Source: Liriodendron chinense
Lineage: Eukaryota > Streptophyta > Magnoliopsida > Magnoliales > Magnoliaceae
Direction of reading: 5' to 3'
DNA length: 64,000 bases
Assembly: GCA_003013855.2 (NCBI GenBank)
Contig: PVNU02000853.1
Coordinates: 2,604,001 to 2,668,000 of the forward strand
Position numbers and translations under genes: made by a program. The stretch's first letter is position 1; each line of letters opens with the position of its first letter. This document shows positions 59,828 to 64,000 of this stretch, one piece after another. The notes below the pieces were generated by a model. The model saw nothing but the letters and a program-made list of their open reading frames with translations. It made no database searches and was not told the origin of the DNA.

Positions 59828-60277
59828 GGAAGCTAGGTGGGGCCCACCGTGATGCTGGTGAGAAATCTATCCCGTCCATCCGCTTTGCCAAATCCAAAAT
59901 GAGATAGATCCAAAATTCAAGTGGGCCATGCGATAGGAAAAAGTGGGTCGGGAAATGCCCACCGCTGAAACCTCCTTGGGTTCCACCGCGTTGTTTTTCT
60001 ACCATCCATACCCTTCATAAGGTCAAAACTAAAAATAAAAAATTATTAGCTTTTTTCAAATAATCTGCGGCCCACAACGTTTCAACTGTGTACATTCAAT
60101 CATCATTGTTTCCTATCTTGTGGCCCATAACGTTTCAACTGTGTACATTCAAGTTTTGGATCTGCCACATTTTTGGGCCCATGACCTAATATGATATGGC
60201 AAAACGGATGAACATGGTGGATTTCTCACAAGCATCACTGTGGGCCACACCTAGATTACCGTCTCACTAACTTCCTA
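59828..60277. mobile_element. MULE-type MITE copy, nested
   Basis: Imperfect palindrome with 'ctaggtggggcccacc' on the left and 'ggccacacctag' on the right, and 'tgagaaatc' mirrored by 'gatttctca'. It resembles the family at 1461-2080; ggaag at the left edge and its complement near 60273 match the family ends. A 9-bp target duplication is not evident. Confidence 0.55.
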
Positions 60278-60312
60278 CTAAAGGCTGCCTTTATGAATAA
60301 CGAGGGAGCATA

Positions 60313-60748
60313 TAGGACTGTAAATGTGCCAGCGGACCCGATGGGGTACCCAGACCCAACCCATTTAGACCCGACCCAGATCCGACCCATTTTTTAAATG
60401 GTACAGGTCTGGGTCCAAGAACAGACCCAGTTGCTAAACGGTCCTGGGTATGGTTTCTTTTATATTATGCCCGACCCAACCCGAACCCATTTAGTAAGGG
60501 ACCCATCCAGATCCGGTTTTAAGCCTTGTAAAAATGCTTGCATACTAGATCCAGACCCAGACCCATTAGACCCGACCCATTTATAAATGGGGTCTGGGTG
60601 GATCTCCCTCTATGAGACCCAGACCCATTTATAAATGAATTTGATGTGTTGACTCGGACCAGACTCAAACCTGCCCCAAACCTAACCATTTACAGGGCGG
60701 GTCTAGTTTTGGCTAAACCTGCCCCAAACCTGACCATTTACAGCCCTA
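60313..60748. mobile_element. hAT-type MITE, nested
   Basis: Termini taggactg (60313) and cagcccta (60741-60748) are 7 of 8 inverted matches, extended by 'taaatg' and 'cattta'. Flanking 8-bp repeats are ggagcata (60305-60312) and agagcata (60749-60756), seven of eight matching; 8-bp duplications are typical of hAT elements. The body is built from degenerate 'gacccgacccattta' and 'aaatgggtctgggt' words that can pair with each other. Confidence 0.75.
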
Positions 60749-60764
60749 AGAGCATAAGACTTCC

Positions 60765-61232
60765 ATTATATTTTGACATGCCAAGAATCCATGAGCCTCA
60801 CCATAATGTATGTGCTATATCCACACCATCCATCTATTTTGCGAGATAATTTTATTGCATGAGACAAAAAATGAAGCATATCCAAACCTTAAGTGGACCA
60901 CACCACATAAGCAATGGAGAATGAACACCTACCATTGAAAACTTCTTGGAAGCTACAGAAGTTTTGTATCATGCTGATATTTTACCTTCATCCCAGTCTG
61001 TGTGACCTTATGAATAAGTTGGATGCCAAATAAACATCATGGTGGGCCCTGGGAAGGTTTCAACGGCGGCATCATTGTCCCCACTGCTTTCCTTGGTGTG
61101 GTCCATTTGAGCTTTGGATTTTTAGCTAATGCCGTAAAATGATCTCACAAAATGAATCGATGGTGTGGATATAACACGTACATCAAGGTAGGCCCTATAG
61201 TGAGAGTCGCACGCAAGCCTCACCTAATCCAC
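60765..61232. mobile_element. MULE-type MITE copy, nested
   Basis: Contains the family words 'ttttgcgagataattttattgcatga' near 60837-60862 mirrored by 'atgatctcacaaaatgaatcg' near 61138-61158, plus 'gtggaccacacca' and 'ggtcacaca'-type motifs between. The right end reads aatccactcc (61223-61232), the family end in reverse. The left border is eroded. Confidence 0.55.
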
Positions 61233-62282
61233 TCCTAAGAAGAAAGTTGTGTATGTGGTATTCTATGCCTGATAAATATAATAATTTTAAGTTGCTCATA
61301 CAATCGATCTCACTAATTACAGATTATGCAACAAAGAATCACCTATGTTAGATGCTACTAATTTGATGTTAGTGTATAGTTAAGGTTGATATTCAATAGT
61401 TCCTCATCATAAAATAGAACTTGAAATAGTGGGCCCACTTTGTGGCCCACTAAATGATTGTTTTAGTGTAAGGATTAGCCATATGCTATATTGAGCTGGG
61501 CTTATCCCAATCATCCATCTTAAATGAAGACTGGATATGTTATTTGGTGAATTTTAAAGGATTTACTATTCCAAGCTCTGTCATGTGTGAATATCCAATT
61601 ATAGGTTGTAAACAATTTATAGGTTATCCAAAGACAAACATCTATTTACTTGTAAACAGATTACAACTTAAAGATAAATAGAACATGCTGTGAACACTTT
61701 ACACTTGTAATCCGATTACAGGTAATTGGATAATCAGATTGCAACTTACAGATTTTACGGGCATCTAAACGACCCCTAACTAAAAAAGGCTTTCACATAC
61801 ATGTTGGTGGGTTAGAATCGACTACCTTTCTTGGATTTAAGAGGTTGGGAAGGGTATTTTTGGCATAAAGTTTGGTGCTTTGGTAATTTTATTACGAGGA
61901 ATTGTATGATCCTCACCTCAAGATGTGACATTAATACTTGAGTTTTCAGTTTTTAAACAAGTGGGGCCATGGTTCAGGGATCAGGACCCTCAACATTTTG
62001 GGCTTCTCCAATATCGGGACTTGTGTTTACTAAAAATACTTTGGGCTATTTTCCGGTTGAATGCGGTGCATTGCTATATCATTTCTCTTCTTGACCGTTA
62101 ATTTGAAGGCCACCAATTTTGATGGTTAGGATTCTATTGTCAAGGATATTTCTGGCGCATGGCCATGTATGGTGGACCATATCCCACTAAGGGTTCATAT
62201 TACCAAGACATGGGCCCTGCTTGCCCAACTCAAAACCCAAGTAACCTATGTGCATTCTGGGTCATGGTCCTGAAGGATTTTT

Positions 62283-62685
62283 ATCATGTGGAGCCCACTG
62301 TGATGTATGTGCCTTACATCAGTACTGTCCATCCATTTTGATAGCTTATTTTAGGGCATGATCCAAAACCTGAAGCAGATCCAAATCTTAGGTGGACCGT
62401 AACAAAGAAAAAAGTTGTGATTGAATCCCCACCATTAAAAATTTCGTAAGGCCACCGGAATGTTTATTTGCCATCCAACCTGTTGATAAGGTCACAAAGC
62501 CCTAGATGAAGAGACCACACAAATCAGCTTGATCCAACACTTTTGTGGCATATAAGAAGTTTTTAATGGCCAACTACCACCGTTTCCTTTATTATGGTCT
62601 ACTTGAAATTTGCATATGCTTCATTTTTTGGATCATGACCTAAAATGAGTTTTCAAAATGGATGGAATTTAGATATGTGGACTTG
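62283..62685. mobile_element. MULE-type MITE copy, truncated
   Basis: Holds 'ccatccattttgatagcttattttagggcatga' near 62328-62360 and its mirror 'atgacctaaaatgagttttcaaaatgg' near 62634-62660. The outer right part is missing where a different repeat begins at about 62690. Confidence 0.55.
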
Positions 62686-62689
62686 GACT

Positions 62690-63815
62690 GTGGGTGGATT
62701 GTGCTTGTTGTCACGGGGATTGGATAACGGATTTGGATGGCTGAGATTAGCCACGTAGCCTTCAAGCTGTATGCAAGAACTTCTCTTGTCCACTAAACTT
62801 ATAAGAGGAAAATGAGTAAGCAGGGGGAGGAGCCGTTGAGTGGCGAGGGACTCTCTGATGCCTAAGTCAGGTCCAGGAATAAGGAGAATTAGGGTTTGAA
62901 GGCTAGAATGTTTCATCCCTTTGAGGTACAAATTCAAGCCCTATTTATAGAACTTGAGGGCGGTTTAGATAATCGAATCCTGCTAGGATACGTCGGTAGA
63001 GTCTTTGTTTTAGTAGGATTCTCCCTTATATCACAGTTTTAGTAAGATTCGAGGGGATCCTACTTAGGAATAGAGGCAGATCCCAAAATATCCAAATGGA
63101 ATATCTGGATCTCCGCAGATGCCTTTAGACCGCCTTTAGGTGGTCAATATTGCGAACCGCGTTTAGGTGGTCGTCCGTTCTCATCGGAGAGCTCAATGGT
63201 CGAGCCCTTTTACTTGGGTCTGTTTCGGATTATAGATCTCAGGCGATGCGAGGTCTTTATAGCGTCTGTCTCCTGGGCAGAGCATTGTCAACAGGTCATC
63301 GGTTGTCGGACTTAGTTGACAATCAAGTCTCATCATACTGGTAGCAGTTTGTCAAAAGTCAATACAGTCTGTCGTCGTATAGTCCTCGGCTTATCCCTAG
63401 CTGAGGACTACTACTCAAGCCTTTTTTGGGATGAGCTTCCTCACATCTATAGGCCATGGGCCAATTCAAATTATCTCATAATAATGCTCATGGGTTTTAT
63501 TTGTCATTGTACGTGAAAGATGGGTTATATCTGACTGGAGTCACCACTAGCCAATTACTTCGTTCCTACAATTGACTAGACCCTGTAGAAATGCCAAGAT
63601 AGGGGATCCAAATATTCTCAATCTTAAGATGACTTATTAATCTATTACTAAAAGATTTCGAGTAAGGGACCACGATTATAGAGAGGTGTTAGGCACCCAC
63701 TCTGCCCGTACAAATATACGGTCTTTACTTCACAGATCAAACGCACTATTGAGGATTATGATTAATTCTTGCGCAATAATGATGCAAGGGTATGTGTATA
63801 TCGTTGTGTTGAATG
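62690..63815. repeat. LTR-like DNA between MITE and PPR fragment
   Basis: No coding frame. The composition (GGATCC, CGTCGG and 'aagactctaa' type words), the 'ggggatcc' and 'ttaggcacccactctgcccg' segments near 63051 and 63689 look like LTR sequence. A short perfect-but-one stem, tagtcctc at 63380 paired with gaggacta near 63403, is visible. Borders and family are undecided. Confidence 0.35.
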
Positions 63816-63820
63816 TAGCA

Positions 63821-64000
63821 CCTATGATGAGGATAGTACTTAACATTACATCCAAAGGCATTGCATTAACATGTATAAAAACAGAAACCCATCTCCCCAA
63901 CTCAATGTCAGAGACACCTAAAGAGGCAGATATAAGGCACACCATCGTTGCAGAGTTGGGCCGGACATTGTCGACTGAAACAGGCATCTGTCAGAACAAA
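63821..64000 (-). pseudogene. Partial PPR copy at the window edge
   Basis: The minus strand encodes a PPR segment (VDNVRPNSATMVCLISASLGVS, then DVMLSTILI) that matches the PPR pseudogene at 58707-58875 at about 85-90 percent of bases by eye. Its reading continues off the right end of the window. At about 63821 the similarity stops within a conserved LIDMYSKC block, so the copy is truncated there by other DNA. It shows that this PPR gene is part of a duplicated family, with another copy beyond the edge. Confidence 0.75.

Larger units (their letters stand above)
59545..61776. mobile_element. PIF/Harbinger-like element with TAA target duplication
   Basis: The left end ggggtcgtttggatgc (59545) and, on the minus strand from 61776, ggggtcgtttagatgc are inverted repeats, both followed by 'tgtaa' words. 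They are flanked by TAA (59542-59544 and 61777-61779), as expected for PIF/Harbinger. The element starts 13 bp upstream of the PPR pseudogene start codon. The interior contains nested MITEs (next entries) and no transposase. Confidence 0.78.

Overview
This window is nuclear DNA from a flowering plant. It has a split kinase gene with GT-AG introns, two large intronless pentatricopeptide-repeat (PPR) genes, long CT/GA microsatellites, and a very high load of LTR retrotransposons, LINE and SINE pieces and small DNA transposons. The repeated GTGGGGCCCAC-type words in the intergenic DNA make me suspect a magnoliid or another woody lineage. That species guess is inference only. No prokaryotic system, CRISPR array or operon is present.

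Layout. 1-6.1 kb is gene-free: one complete Mutator-like MITE with a 9-bp target duplication (1461-2080), a Copia-type LTR piece (to 3374) and a tRNA-derived SINE with 10-bp target duplications (5248-5396). 6.15-14.02 kb is a minus-strand, Tnt1-like Ty1-copia element arranged LTR-internal-LTR-partial internal, interrupted in its reverse transcriptase by another LTR (8.0-9.9 kb). 15.52-23.66 kb is a six-exon receptor-like kinase gene on the + strand whose last exon carries an apparent one-base frameshift. 24-29.5 kb is repeat debris, microsatellites and a possible gene fragment (29.5-29.84 kb).

30.05-34.33 kb is a complete young Ty3-gypsy element (TSD CAAAC, nearly identical LTRs). It has lost protease, reverse transcriptase and the integrase core, but keeps Gag and an integrase tail plus chromodomain. 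It sits inside LINE debris. 36.48-41.78 kb is a second Ty1-copia element on the + strand (TSD ATGAG) with an open RT-RNase H but broken gag and integrase. 42-44.5 kb holds LTR and RTE-LINE remnants.

44.5-50.6 kb is the genic core: a minus-strand PPR-DYW gene and a + strand PPR-E gene resembling Arabidopsis MEF18, arranged head to head with about 2 kb of MITE copies between them. Both proteins are expected to act in RNA editing in mitochondria or plastids. 50.75-53.7 kb is a LINE RNase H remnant and nested PIF/Harbinger-like elements, the inner one filled by a minisatellite of about 34 bp. 54.3-59.53 kb is a PPR pseudogene on the minus strand split by a 3.35-kb solo LTR (TSD CTTAG). Directly beyond its start is a 2.2-kb Harbinger-like element (TSD TAA) with nested MITEs. 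At the right edge (63.82-64.0 kb) is a piece of a paralogous PPR gene.

The functional genes are the kinase (doubtful in its C-terminus) and the two intact PPR genes. Nothing suggests they work together. The most informative content is the nested transposon history and the events that broke the third PPR gene and possibly the kinase.
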